Both the position numbers and the translations under genes were made by a program. Under the pieces are notes generated by a model, which worked only from the letters and a program-made list of their open reading frames with translations, was not told the origin of the DNA and did no database searches. From Cohnella hashimotonis (GTDB lineage Bacteria; Bacillota; Bacilli; Paenibacillales; Paenibacillaceae), in contig NZ_JAGRPV010000001.1 in assembly GCF_030014955.1 (NCBI RefSeq), positions 2,976,001 to 3,040,000 on the forward strand: DNA of 64,000 nucleotides, read 5' to 3'. Shown here in pieces: positions 57,727 through 64,000 of the stretch (position 1 is its first letter; every line of letters begins with the position of its first letter).

Positions 57727-57754
57727 CTAAATCATAAAATATGTTATGTAAACT
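57727..57754 (+). other. dif-like Xer recombination site, copy 1
   Basis: The right arm TTATGTAAACT (57744-57754) is identical to the XerD-binding arm of the B. subtilis dif site. The left arm reads CTAAATCATAA and the 6-bp centre AATATG; the arm ends in ATAA as XerC arms do. The 20 bp ATGTTATGTAAACTAAATGC (57741-57760) recur exactly at 61824-61843. Confidence 0.6.
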
Positions 57755-57762
57755 AAATGCGG

Positions 57763-57820
57763 AAAAATCGCCCTCAAAACATCATGCGTGCGTATGTTCG
57801 TATCAAGGGCGGTTTTATTT
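57763..57820 (+). terminator. Possible terminator after the GNAT gene
   Basis: CGCCCT (57769-57774) and AGGGCG (57806-57811) form an outer stem, ATAACAT/ATGTTCG-like bases an imperfect inner stem, followed by GTTTTATTT. Confidence 0.5.
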
Positions 57821-57970
57821 CATGCCATTAATTAAAAACGCCTCTCCTTTTGAAGCGGCCCTATCATTCCCCTCTTTAGGGATTTTTTAGCGAAGGCATG
57901 CAACTCCTGATCTTCTAAAGCGTCTAATGATGAGATTCATAGATAGCTTGGTAGAAAAGGAGCTAAACGC

Positions 57971-59251
57971 ATGAAACTGCCTAAACCGATACAAAGATGG
58001 CTGCCGGCCGTTCTGGCTTCGGCGATTTTGCTGCCGATCGGCGCACAGGACGCGTCGGCGGCTGTCGCTGCCCCAGCAATTACAATCGTGCTCGATGACG
58101 TGAAGCTGCCCGTATCCGTACCGCCGATCAACCGTAACGGATCGGTCATGCTGCCGTTCCGATCGCTTGCCGAGGCGCTAGGCGTCGATGCGGTATGGGT
58201 GCCTGCGACCAAATCGGTTATCGCCAAGGGAAAAAACGCAGCGGGAAATGCAGTCGAAGTGCAGTTGAAGCTCGGTCAGAAATCCGCCACGATTAATGGC
58301 GTTAAATATACATTGAATACTGCGCCTGTCATGTCAGGAAATTCGGTGCTCGTTCCGCTCGCCTTTTTTAGTCAAGCTTTCGGCGCCACGGTGACATGGG
58401 ACGGACCGGCGAAGACGGTGCGCGTCGTATCGCCGCGGCGCGAGATGCGGCTGCTTGGCTTCTACGCGGTAGGGGCGTACAGTCAGCTGACACTGACGAA
58501 CGATATGAACGATGTCGCATTCGGTTGGACCGAGGTTGATTACAATGGAGAAATTACCTTAAAGGATACGACCGGCGACAGATGGTATTGGCCTCAACCC
58601 GCCGGCGACGATACGCCGGAGTCGATTGTCGCGCAGGTGAATGCGAATGGCTCGGGCAGCTATCTGGCCGTATTGGGCAAGGACGGCAAAGGGCAGCTCA
58701 TGAAAATGCTGACGGACAAGACGCTGCGGGACGCTTCGATCGAACGGCTGCATACGCTTGCGAAGGACAACGCATTCGGCGGTATCATGCTCGATTTCGA
58801 GGGGCTCGGCTGGCATGACGACCCCGTTATGGCGCAATCCGCGCTGAATGCTTATGTCAAGCAGCTCGTCACGGCCGTCAAGCCGGATGGCATCAAGGTA
58901 TCGCTCGCTGTGCCGCCGCTGAACGGCGAATATAAGGGATACGATTATGGAGCGCTGGCCAAAATGGCCGATGAGCTCGTTATTATGGCTTACGACTATG
59001 GAGACAACAAACAGCCGCAGTCGAATGCGAAAATCGACGAGGCGATCGGCAAGGCGATCGCGACGGGCGCACCAAGGGCCAAGCTGCTGCTGGCGATTAA
59101 TCTGGACGCGGAAAACGAAACTTCGGTCGACGACAAACTGGGTCTCGTGAAGCGCTACGGCTTGGGCGGCGCCGCGTTCTGGAGATTGGGGATATTCACG
59201 GACGCCGAGCGGACCGCGATCGGCCGTTCGGTGACGAAGATCGGAGGATAG
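57971..59251 (+). CDS. Secreted GH18 glycosidase with copper-amine-oxidase-N-like domain
   Basis: The 426-residue protein has a signal peptide (~1-30), a stalk-like copper amine oxidase N-terminal domain (~38-155; NGSVMLPFRSLAEALGVDAVW and SVLVPLAFFSQAFGATVTWD are its usual repeats), and a GH18 barrel (~165-420) whose catalytic strand reads GGIMLDFEGLGW, Glu being the acid. Such proteins are often spore-cortex or wall hydrolases like YaaH/YvbX. It lies between the two dif-like sites and is 2 nt ahead of the phosphotransferase. Confidence 0.9.
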   Translation: MKLPKPIQRWLPAVLASAILLPIGAQDASAAVAAPAITIVLDDVKLPVSVPPINRNGSVMLPFRSLAEALGVDAVWVPATKSVIAKGKNAAGNAVEVQLKLGQKSATINGVKYTLNTAPVMSGNSVLVPLAFFSQAFGATVTWDGPAKTVRVVSPRREMRLLGFYAVGAYSQLTLTNDMNDVAFGWTEVDYNGEITLKDTTGDRWYWPQPAGDDTPESIVAQVNANGSGSYLAVLGKDGKGQLMKMLTDKTLRDASIERLHTLAKDNAFGGIMLDFEGLGWHDDPVMAQSALNAYVKQLVTAVKPDGIKVSLAVPPLNGEYKGYDYGALAKMADELVIMAYDYGDNKQPQSNAKIDEAIGKAIATGAPRAKLLLAINLDAENETSVDDKLGLVKRYGLGGAAFWRLGIFTDAERTAIGRSVTKIGG

Positions 59252-59253
59252 GC

Positions 59254-60276
59254 ATGCCGTTTGCAGCCTTTTTAAATCGCTATGATCCCATGAGACGCTG
59301 GGCTGTCTCGGAGGGAGAGAGCGGCTGGAACAACACGACGCGGATCGCGGAGAACGATCTCGGCGACAAGCGCGTGCTGCGCATTTATGAGACACATAGA
59401 GATGCGGACAAGATCGCGTTCGAACACGACGTGCTGCTGAAATTAACCGAGGCAGAGCTGCCGTTTGCCGTGCCGCAGCCGATTGCGCTGCCGGACGGCT
59501 CGACCTTTGCGACGCTGGCTGACGGCACGGGCCGCTATGCGGCGTTGTTTACCTATACGGCCGGCAATCGTCCGGACGGCTCCGCGCCTGCCGTCGCCGA
59601 GGCAACCGGAGAAGCCGTCGGACGCCTGTCGCTTGCGCTGCGGGCGCTTCGACCGTCGGCCGTTCCCGCTTATTTGCCTTGTTACGAGCTCGAGCGGACG
59701 CATCCGTCCTGTCCGGGCAGCGTCATCGCGTCTTTTTGCGAGGCGCCGCCTTTGGCTTTTCAAGATTTACGGAACCCGCTGCTGCAGATCGGCGAGGCGA
59801 TGCGCGCGTTTCAAGCGGCGCTGAAGACGGTTCGCGAACTGCCGCACCAGCTTGTGCATGGCGACATCAACGATTCCAACCTGCTCGCCGACGCGTATGA
59901 TCCCGCACGGATCGCGGCCATACTGGACTTTGAATTTTGCACGACAGAGCTGCGGGCCATGGAGCCGGCGGTCGCATTGGCGGGGCTTATCGGCGAATCG
60001 GGGGATCTCCGTGCCGCTGCCGCCTTTTTAGAAGGCTTCGGCCGATTGGCTCCTTTAAATCAGGCTGAGATCGACGCGCTGCCATTGCTTATGCGGTTGC
60101 GCCGGCTGGATGTGTTCGTGCATTTTCTGGGGCGATATCTCAGCGGGGTGGACGGGGCAGCCGTGCTTCGTCAACAGACGCAGGAGACCGCTGCGGGTTT
60201 AGCTCTGCTGGATCGGCACGAAGCCGAGATTCGGTCGATGTGCGCGCAGACGATGACAAAGAAAGCGGGCGGATAA
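59254..60276 (+). CDS. Aminoglycoside phosphotransferase-like kinase
   Basis: The 340-residue protein has the phosphotransferase fold: the ATP-binding DKRVLRIYETHRDADKIAFE, the catalytic Brenner motif HGDINDSNLL (~207-216) and the metal-binding IAAILDFEFCTTE (~225-237). The family includes drug-inactivating enzymes, choline and homoserine kinases; this one resembles uncharacterised Paenibacillus members. Two nt separate it from the GH18 gene. Substrate unknown. Confidence 0.88.
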   Translation: MPFAAFLNRYDPMRRWAVSEGESGWNNTTRIAENDLGDKRVLRIYETHRDADKIAFEHDVLLKLTEAELPFAVPQPIALPDGSTFATLADGTGRYAALFTYTAGNRPDGSAPAVAEATGEAVGRLSLALRALRPSAVPAYLPCYELERTHPSCPGSVIASFCEAPPLAFQDLRNPLLQIGEAMRAFQAALKTVRELPHQLVHGDINDSNLLADAYDPARIAAILDFEFCTTELRAMEPAVALAGLIGESGDLRAAAAFLEGFGRLAPLNQAEIDALPLLMRLRRLDVFVHFLGRYLSGVDGAAVLRQQTQETAAGLALLDRHEAEIRSMCAQTMTKKAGG

Positions 60277-60277
60277 G

Positions 60278-60595
60278 ATGGCAATCGTACAAGTAACGAT
60301 CGTACCGATCGGCACGGGCTCGACCAGCGTTAGCGCATACGTCGCCGAGGTCGAGCGCATTCTGCGCATGGCGCCGGAGCGGATCGAGCACCAGATGACG
60401 CCGATGAGCACGATCATCGAAGGCGCGCTCGAGGATGTGCTGGCTGTCGTCAGACGCATGCACGAGACGCCCTTTAATCATGGCGCCCAGCGCGTATCGA
60501 CGTCGATCACGATCGACGATCGCAGGGATAAGCAGGGGACGATGGCGCAAAAAATGGAGGCTGTGGCGGACAAGCTGCGGCAGCAAACGGAATAA
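60278..60595 (+). CDS. MTH1187/YkoF-type thiamine-binding protein
   Basis: The 105-residue protein matches the thiamine-binding MTH1187 family: VQVTIVPIGTGSTSVSAYVAEVERIL (~4-29), HQMTPMSTIIEG (~39) and VSTSITIDDRRDK. It binds thiamine or related pyrimidines in a ferredoxin-like fold, with unclear function. Only 1 nt separates it from the kinase stop, so the three genes from 57971 form one transcription unit ended by the hairpin at 60594. Confidence 0.9.
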   Translation: MAIVQVTIVPIGTGSTSVSAYVAEVERILRMAPERIEHQMTPMSTIIEGALEDVLAVVRRMHETPFNHGAQRVSTSITIDDRRDKQGTMAQKMEAVADKLRQQTE

Positions 60596-60623
60596 AAAAA
60601 GGGGGCGATCCAAGAGCGCCCCC
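60594..60623 (-). terminator. Terminator of the xerS-like gene, possibly bidirectional
   Basis: GGGGGCG and CGCCCCC pair around a 9-nt loop, and the minus strand then reads TTTTTTT. It lies 17 nt past the xerS-like stop and also follows the thiamine-binding gene. Confidence 0.8.
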
Positions 60624-60640
60624 ATGCTTGTTCGGATATA

Positions 60641-61729
60641 TCAGGATTCCTGGCTGCGGCGCTTGTCGATCGCTTCTTCCATCGTTTTGTCCGTCAGATG
60701 GGCATAAATCTGCGTCGTTTCGGGCGAAGCGTGGCCGAGCTGCTCCTGCGTCTTGTACAGATCGTTGGACAGATAATAATCGGTCGCGAACGAATGGCGA
60801 AGCTTATGTACGGACAGATAGGGTTTGCCGAATCGCTTCGCGTATTTGATCACCATCTCCTGGACCGCGCGCTTGGTCATGCGCGAGCCTTCCTTCTTGC
60901 CGTTCGCCAGGGCGAGAAAGAGGGCTTTTTCCCGTTTGGGCGCATGATAGCGCACCTCGCGCTGCTGAAGGTAGGACTCGAGGTTCGTCAGCGCGTCCTG
61001 CCGGAAAAAAACGGGCGTCTTAAACGTATCGTCGTTGCTGCCTTTCCGGTAGACGTATAGCAGTTTCTTTTTCAGATCCAGATCGTCCAAATTCAGATTC
61101 ACAAGCTCCGATACGCGGAGGCCCGAATTCAGGACCAGACTCACGATACAGGCATCGCGCGTGTGGTTCAACTCGTGCGCGTACAGCGCCTGCTTGTTGT
61201 CCGCCACGTCCGTTGCATAGTGCTCGTTGATATAAGCGATAAATTCCGTAATTTCCTCTTCCTGAAGCAGCTTGCCTTCTAATTTGGCTGCCGTATCCTT
61301 CGGCTTGTGCGTCCGTTTGATCGACACCTTGGCCATCACGTTGCGCTTCAGCAGCGGATAAAAGTCGTCGTCCTCCGCGATCTGGCTGAGGTAGTGGAAC
61401 AGAGAGCGGAGGGAGGAGAGCTTGCGAGAGATCGTCGTCCGCGTATTGGCGTGCTCCCGCCGGGTCGACAGCTCCATGCGGAAACTGTCGATCTCGTCCA
61501 TTTTCAGCTTTTCTAACGCTTCGATCGGAATATCGCTCATCTTCTCCGCCGTCGTCAGACCTTCCCGCATCAGCCAGTTAAAAAAAGTCTCGTAATCCCG
61601 CACGTACTCCAGTAGGGAGGAGGGGGAAAGGTCCGGCAACTTGAAGTTGATAAACTTCTCGACGTACCAGGGCATGCTCGGCACGCGCTTGTCCAATTGC
61701 TCGCGATCTTTGATTTTTTGCAGGTTCAT
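60641..61729 (-). CDS. xerS: XerS-like tyrosine recombinase
   Basis: The 362-residue recombinase resembles XerS of streptococci: SMPWYVEKFINFKL at the N-terminus, SAM-like core-binding domain (~18-135), and the catalytic domain with Arg in NSGLRVSELVNLNLDD, HKLRHSFATD (His/Arg) and LGHASPETTQIYAH (His/Tyr). XerS is a single-enzyme replacement for XerC/XerD, acting on difSL beside its gene. Here a dif-like site lies ~81 bp upstream, and another 4.1 kb away. GGAG ten nt before ATG 61729. Accessory or main role is unsettled because XerC/D genes are not in the window. Confidence 0.9.
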   Translation of the reverse strand: MNLQKIKDREQLDKRVPSMPWYVEKFINFKLPDLSPSSLLEYVRDYETFFNWLMREGLTTAEKMSDIPIEALEKLKMDEIDSFRMELSTRREHANTRTTISRKLSSLRSLFHYLSQIAEDDDFYPLLKRNVMAKVSIKRTHKPKDTAAKLEGKLLQEEEITEFIAYINEHYATDVADNKQALYAHELNHTRDACIVSLVLNSGLRVSELVNLNLDDLDLKKKLLYVYRKGSNDDTFKTPVFFRQDALTNLESYLQQREVRYHAPKREKALFLALANGKKEGSRMTKRAVQEMVIKYAKRFGKPYLSVHKLRHSFATDYYLSNDLYKTQEQLGHASPETTQIYAHLTDKTMEEAIDKRRSQES

Positions 61730-61809
61730 CGGGTTCGCGCTCCAGGCTGAATTTATTTAGGCTTATTATACCAGACGGACGGTCCATGTTGCGCGTCTCG
61801 CATTTTAAA

Positions 61810-61837
61810 AAGCGTCGTAAATAATGTTATGTAAACT
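61810..61837 (+). other. dif-like Xer recombination site, copy 2
   Basis: The right arm TTATGTAAACT (61827-61837) is identical to copy 1 and to the B. subtilis XerD arm. The left arm reads AAGCGTCGTAA and the centre ATAATG, so the left half differs from copy 1. It lies just upstream of the xerS-like gene, in the same orientation as copy 1. Confidence 0.55.
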
Positions 61838-61845
61838 AAATGCAA

Positions 61846-61868
61846 TTAACTGCATCAAATGCAGTTAA
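61846..61868. repeat. Perfect 10-bp inverted repeat next to the dif-like site
   Basis: TTAACTGCAT and ATGCAGTTAA are separated by CAA, only 9 bp past the dif-like copy 2. There is no T-run and no gene end nearby, so it is more like a protein-binding site or accessory sequence than a terminator. Confidence 0.7.
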
Positions 61869-61924
61869 AAGGGCGAGAAAGGCAAATCAACATTTAACGA
61901 CAATAAAATATTGAATTCGACAAA

Positions 61925-62281
61925 TTAATGCTCTAAATCCTCGCTCACAAGATCCTTTATCTTTCTACGGATTATCTCGCAGCGCAGCATCTGAACAAAC
62001 TCGACATCCAAACCAAGCGTTCTCGCTTCGAAATAGCTGCTTGCCAGATGATCGTCCTGCAGATGCGCCAAGATGAATCTCATCTGGGGAATCACCTTTC
62101 CGGATGGCGTTTTTACGGTTTCGGCCGCTTCCTTGAAGCGAAGCGTTTCCATCTGAATTTCCTCTGCTATATTCAATATTTCATGGCGGTTAAGCCGTAC
62201 CCTGACCGATTGCTCCTGAAGTACAGTCTGGACAGCCAGGGAGACATACCACGCATCGTCGTTTTCCTTCAGTGCCTTCAT
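61925..62281 (-). CDS. Hypothetical protein, 118 residues
   Basis: ATG 62281 is preceded by GCAGGTG; a start five codons earlier is possible. The protein is charged and helical (DDAWYVSLAVQTVLQEQSVR near the N-terminus, FVQMLRCEIIRRKIKDLVSE at the C-terminus), with no signal or membrane helix. Its composition lies between the GC-rich left side and the AT-rich right side. Not recognised. It is neither ComQ nor a known competence gene by my reading. Confidence 0.65.
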   Translation of the reverse strand: MKALKENDDAWYVSLAVQTVLQEQSVRVRLNRHEILNIAEEIQMETLRFKEAAETVKTPSGKVIPQMRFILAHLQDDHLASSYFEARTLGLDVEFVQMLRCEIIRRKIKDLVSEDLEH

Positions 62282-62448
62282 CGTAATCACCTGCAAACCT
62301 CGTTTACTTTAGTTTGAAATAAATAGATTTCTTTTGAATGCTTTGCGCTTATATGTTAAAGTTTACCTGTAATTTATTGGTGTTGTCAGTGCAATTTGAG
62401 TGCGTAAAGATGCAAAATGATATGCACATTTATTAAAAAACGCGCAAA

Positions 62449-62478
62449 AAACTCGTATCTAATTAAAGATACGAGTTT
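62449..62478 (-). terminator. Terminator of the ComX-like gene
   Basis: Perfect 12-nt arms AAACTCGTATCT and AGATACGAGTTT around AATTAA; on the minus strand the stem ends in TTTTTTGCG. It lies 25 nt past the 59-residue gene's stop. Confidence 0.88.
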
Positions 62479-62502
62479 ATCACTGGAAATAGGTAGGACT
62501 TT

Positions 62503-62682
62503 CTACACCCAATAAGTTTCTTTTGCCGAAGCAGAGTCGTTTTTTACAAATGCTTTTTTAAGAGCGCTTTTTTCATTGTTCTTTAAAGAAAAGAGGCCAA
62601 TAGCTGACTCAATCGTTTGATGGTCTGACTTTTTTAGTTGCTTTATTACAGATTTTAGTTCTGAAGGCTGTGCTAGGATCAC
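62503..62682 (-). CDS. ComX-like prepheromone, 59 residues
   Basis: GTG 62682 has a strong AGGAGG 8 nt upstream. The product opens MILAQPSELKSVIKQL, has LFSLKNNEKSALKKAF like the ComX core, and ends AKETYWV with Trp second from the C-terminus, the residue ComQ prenylates in ComX pheromones. A terminator follows, and a ComP-like kinase starts 71 bp away on the other strand. The family call rests on size, tail and neighbour; similarity to known ComX is modest. Expected pheromone: about the last 6-10 residues. Confidence 0.6.
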   Translation of the reverse strand: MILAQPSELKSVIKQLKKSDHQTIESAIGLFSLKNNEKSALKKAFVKNDSASAKETYWV

Positions 62683-62752
62683 GGTAATTACCTCCTGGTT
62701 GGATAGTTTTTCCTAATCATATTATCACATTTTGTAGAAAGAAGGGCAGGAA

Positions 62753-64000
62753 TTGTCGATTAAAAAGACAAATTTATTCATTTTTATTCTATTAATAGGG
62801 ATAGTTTCTTGGTTTATCTTTATAACAATGCGTTATCCTTATATGGATTTCAATGTGATTGAAAGAAATGGACACTGGTATGTTAGCCAAATGGACCCAA
62901 GAAGTTTAATTACGAAAACAGATCTTCAAATAAATGATGAAATTTTATTTATTAATAAAAATAAAGTGGAAGATTATTATTCAGTTAGACGTTGGGGAGC
63001 GGTGGATCAAGCAAAAGAAATATCGGTAAAGCGAGGAGACTTAATATTTAAGATTCAGACTGATCAACTATCTAAACTTACTAAAGAGGATCTTTTGTCC
63101 GTGTTCGGTGGTTTAAGTTGTTTATTTGTTTCCTTACTATTGCTTTTAGGCATAAAGAATTCTGAATCGGCAAAAAGGTTAGCGATCGTCTTCGTATCAA
63201 TCAGTTTGACATTTCTTAGTCTTGGGGCTTCTATCAGAGGAGATTTACTGGGGAAAATGATTATTGGAGCGGGGTTGGTTACCATTCCAATTGCCATGGT
63301 TCATTTTTTAATCGTGTTTTTAAACGATAAGGGACAAATTAAGCTAGAAACAAAAAACTTAAAATGGTGGTATGCCTCTGTTATCTTTTTTACGTTGCCA
63401 CTCCTTTTTCGCTTCGACAATTTGTCGGTAAATCAATGGATTCATAAGATTTATTCTCTTTGTGAGCTTTTATTTTTTTCAATAGGTGCGCTCATTAATA
63501 TTGTTTATTTAATTTTCATTTATTTAAAACATTGTAAGTCTAATCCTTATCTATCTATGATAATTAAAACTATAATTGTCTTTTTTTCTATTTCAATAAC
63601 GCCGATCGTTTGCTTTTCATTTTTTACAAAAATAATGTTTGGTTTTGAATGGATTAGATCCGGTTATTCCGGTTGGTTTATTCTATTGTTTCCTCTGTCG
63701 TTTACATATCTCATGGTAACTAAAAAAATTTACGATATAGACTTGATTGTTAGAAGAATTATTCTTACTACCGCTGTCTCGATTATTCCAAGTGCCATCA
63801 TTGTTTTAATGATACCATTAATTTATTCCTATAAAATGGAATTAAATCATATGTTCTTAGCATTTACAGTTCTCATCGTTTTAATATCCGTAACCCTGTA
63901 TTCTCTGGAATATTTTACGAACAAATTAGAAAAAACAATTTTTCCACGGAGATATTACCTGCAAAGCTCAATTAAAAAAATAGCAAAAAAATTAGGATTG
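62753..64000 (+). CDS. ComP-like sensor histidine kinase, C-terminus cut by window edge
   Basis: TTG 62753 follows AGAAGGGCAGG; the frame stays open for 416 codons to the edge. After a first membrane helix (~5-24) comes a PDZ-like external segment (SLITKTDLQINDEILFINKN, ~50-69), then about eight membrane helices (~115-375), VTKKIYDIDLIVRR, and FPRRYYLQSSIKKIAKKL just before the cut, as in ComP. The kinase domains are outside the window. The sequence is far more AT-rich than the left 60 kb, which suggests transfer. Partner is likely the divergent ComX-like gene. Confidence 0.82.
   Translation, partial: MSIKKTNLFIFILLIGIVSWFIFITMRYPYMDFNVIERNGHWYVSQMDPRSLITKTDLQINDEILFINKNKVEDYYSVRRWGAVDQAKEISVKRGDLIFKIQTDQLSKLTKEDLLSVFGGLSCLFVSLLLLLGIKNSESAKRLAIVFVSISLTFLSLGASIRGDLLGKMIIGAGLVTIPIAMVHFLIVFLNDKGQIKLETKNLKWWYASVIFFTLPLLFRFDNLSVNQWIHKIYSLCELLFFSIGALINIVYLIFIYLKHCKSNPYLSMIIKTIIVFFSISITPIVCFSFFTKIMFGFEWIRSGYSGWFILLFPLSFTYLMVTKKIYDIDLIVRRIILTTAVSIIPSAIIVLMIPLIYSYKMELNHMFLAFTVLIVLISVTLYSLEYFTNKLEKTIFPRRYYLQSSIKKIAKKLGL

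Noticed and set aside
57727..57760. dif-like copy 1 as a simple promoter element
   Set aside because: No minus-35 element at 16-18 bp, and the exact second copy with the XerD-arm match fits a recombination site better.

Overview
The window reads as chromosomal DNA of a GC-rich, endospore-forming Bacillota of the Paenibacillaceae (Paenibacillus/Cohnella type). This is an inference from AGGAGG-type ribosome binding sites, frequent TTG and GTG starts, a GerA-type germinant receptor operon, a PdhABCD operon, an HssR-like response regulator and many Paenibacillaceae-type conserved hypothetical proteins. No rRNA, tRNA, CRISPR array or replication origin was seen.

Layout. 1-9.2 kb: a two-gene minus-strand unit (DUF4280/PAAR-like protein plus a large MORN-repeat membrane protein cut by the window edge), divergent from a membrane receptor with a degenerate class III cyclase domain, a GNAT enzyme and a transporter-HEAT-cyclic-nucleotide-domain fusion. 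9.2-12.2 kb: thiN, a TRIC/UPF0126 protein, a low-molecular-weight tyrosine phosphatase, an esterase. 12.4-17.5 kb: pdhA-pdhB-pdhC-lpd with a clear sigma-A promoter. 17.6-18.5 kb: a decayed IS1182-type transposase and two tandem arrays. 18.5-28.5 kb: an SgrR-like regulator, thioesterase, thyA-folA, gltD, a GH73-like membrane protein, unknowns and small genes. 28.6-35.9 kb: orphan ABC ATPase, MOSC-SDR pair, serine hydrolase, YbjQ, aldo/keto reductase, a variant SRAP protein and a COG0523 GTPase. 36.0-39.6 kb: a gerB-gerA-gerC operon. 39.7-46.4 kb: NlpC/P60, UspA, a HelD-like helicase with a metallophosphoesterase, a TmrB-like NTPase. 46.4-46.9 kb: two tandem arrays. 46.9-52.1 kb: an L-fucose locus (LacI-family regulator, fucI, fucA, kinase) with promoter, operator and cre candidates. 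52.4-57.7 kb: a chemoreceptor, an HssRS-like two-component pair, gluQ, a GNAT enzyme. 57.7-61.9 kb: two dif-like sites bracket a GH18 protein, a phosphotransferase, a thiamine-binding protein and a XerS-like recombinase. 61.9-64.0 kb: an increasingly AT-rich block with a 59-residue ComX-like prepheromone divergent from a ComP-like kinase that runs off the window.

The most promising places for undescribed biology are (i) the pair of dif-like sites around the XerS-like gene, (ii) the divergent ComX/ComP-like pair with no ComQ in sight, (iii) the degenerate cyclase receptor next to a transporter whose cyclic-nucleotide domain also lacks its phosphate-binding arginine, and (iv) the SRAP protein that keeps Cys2 but not the other catalytic residues.
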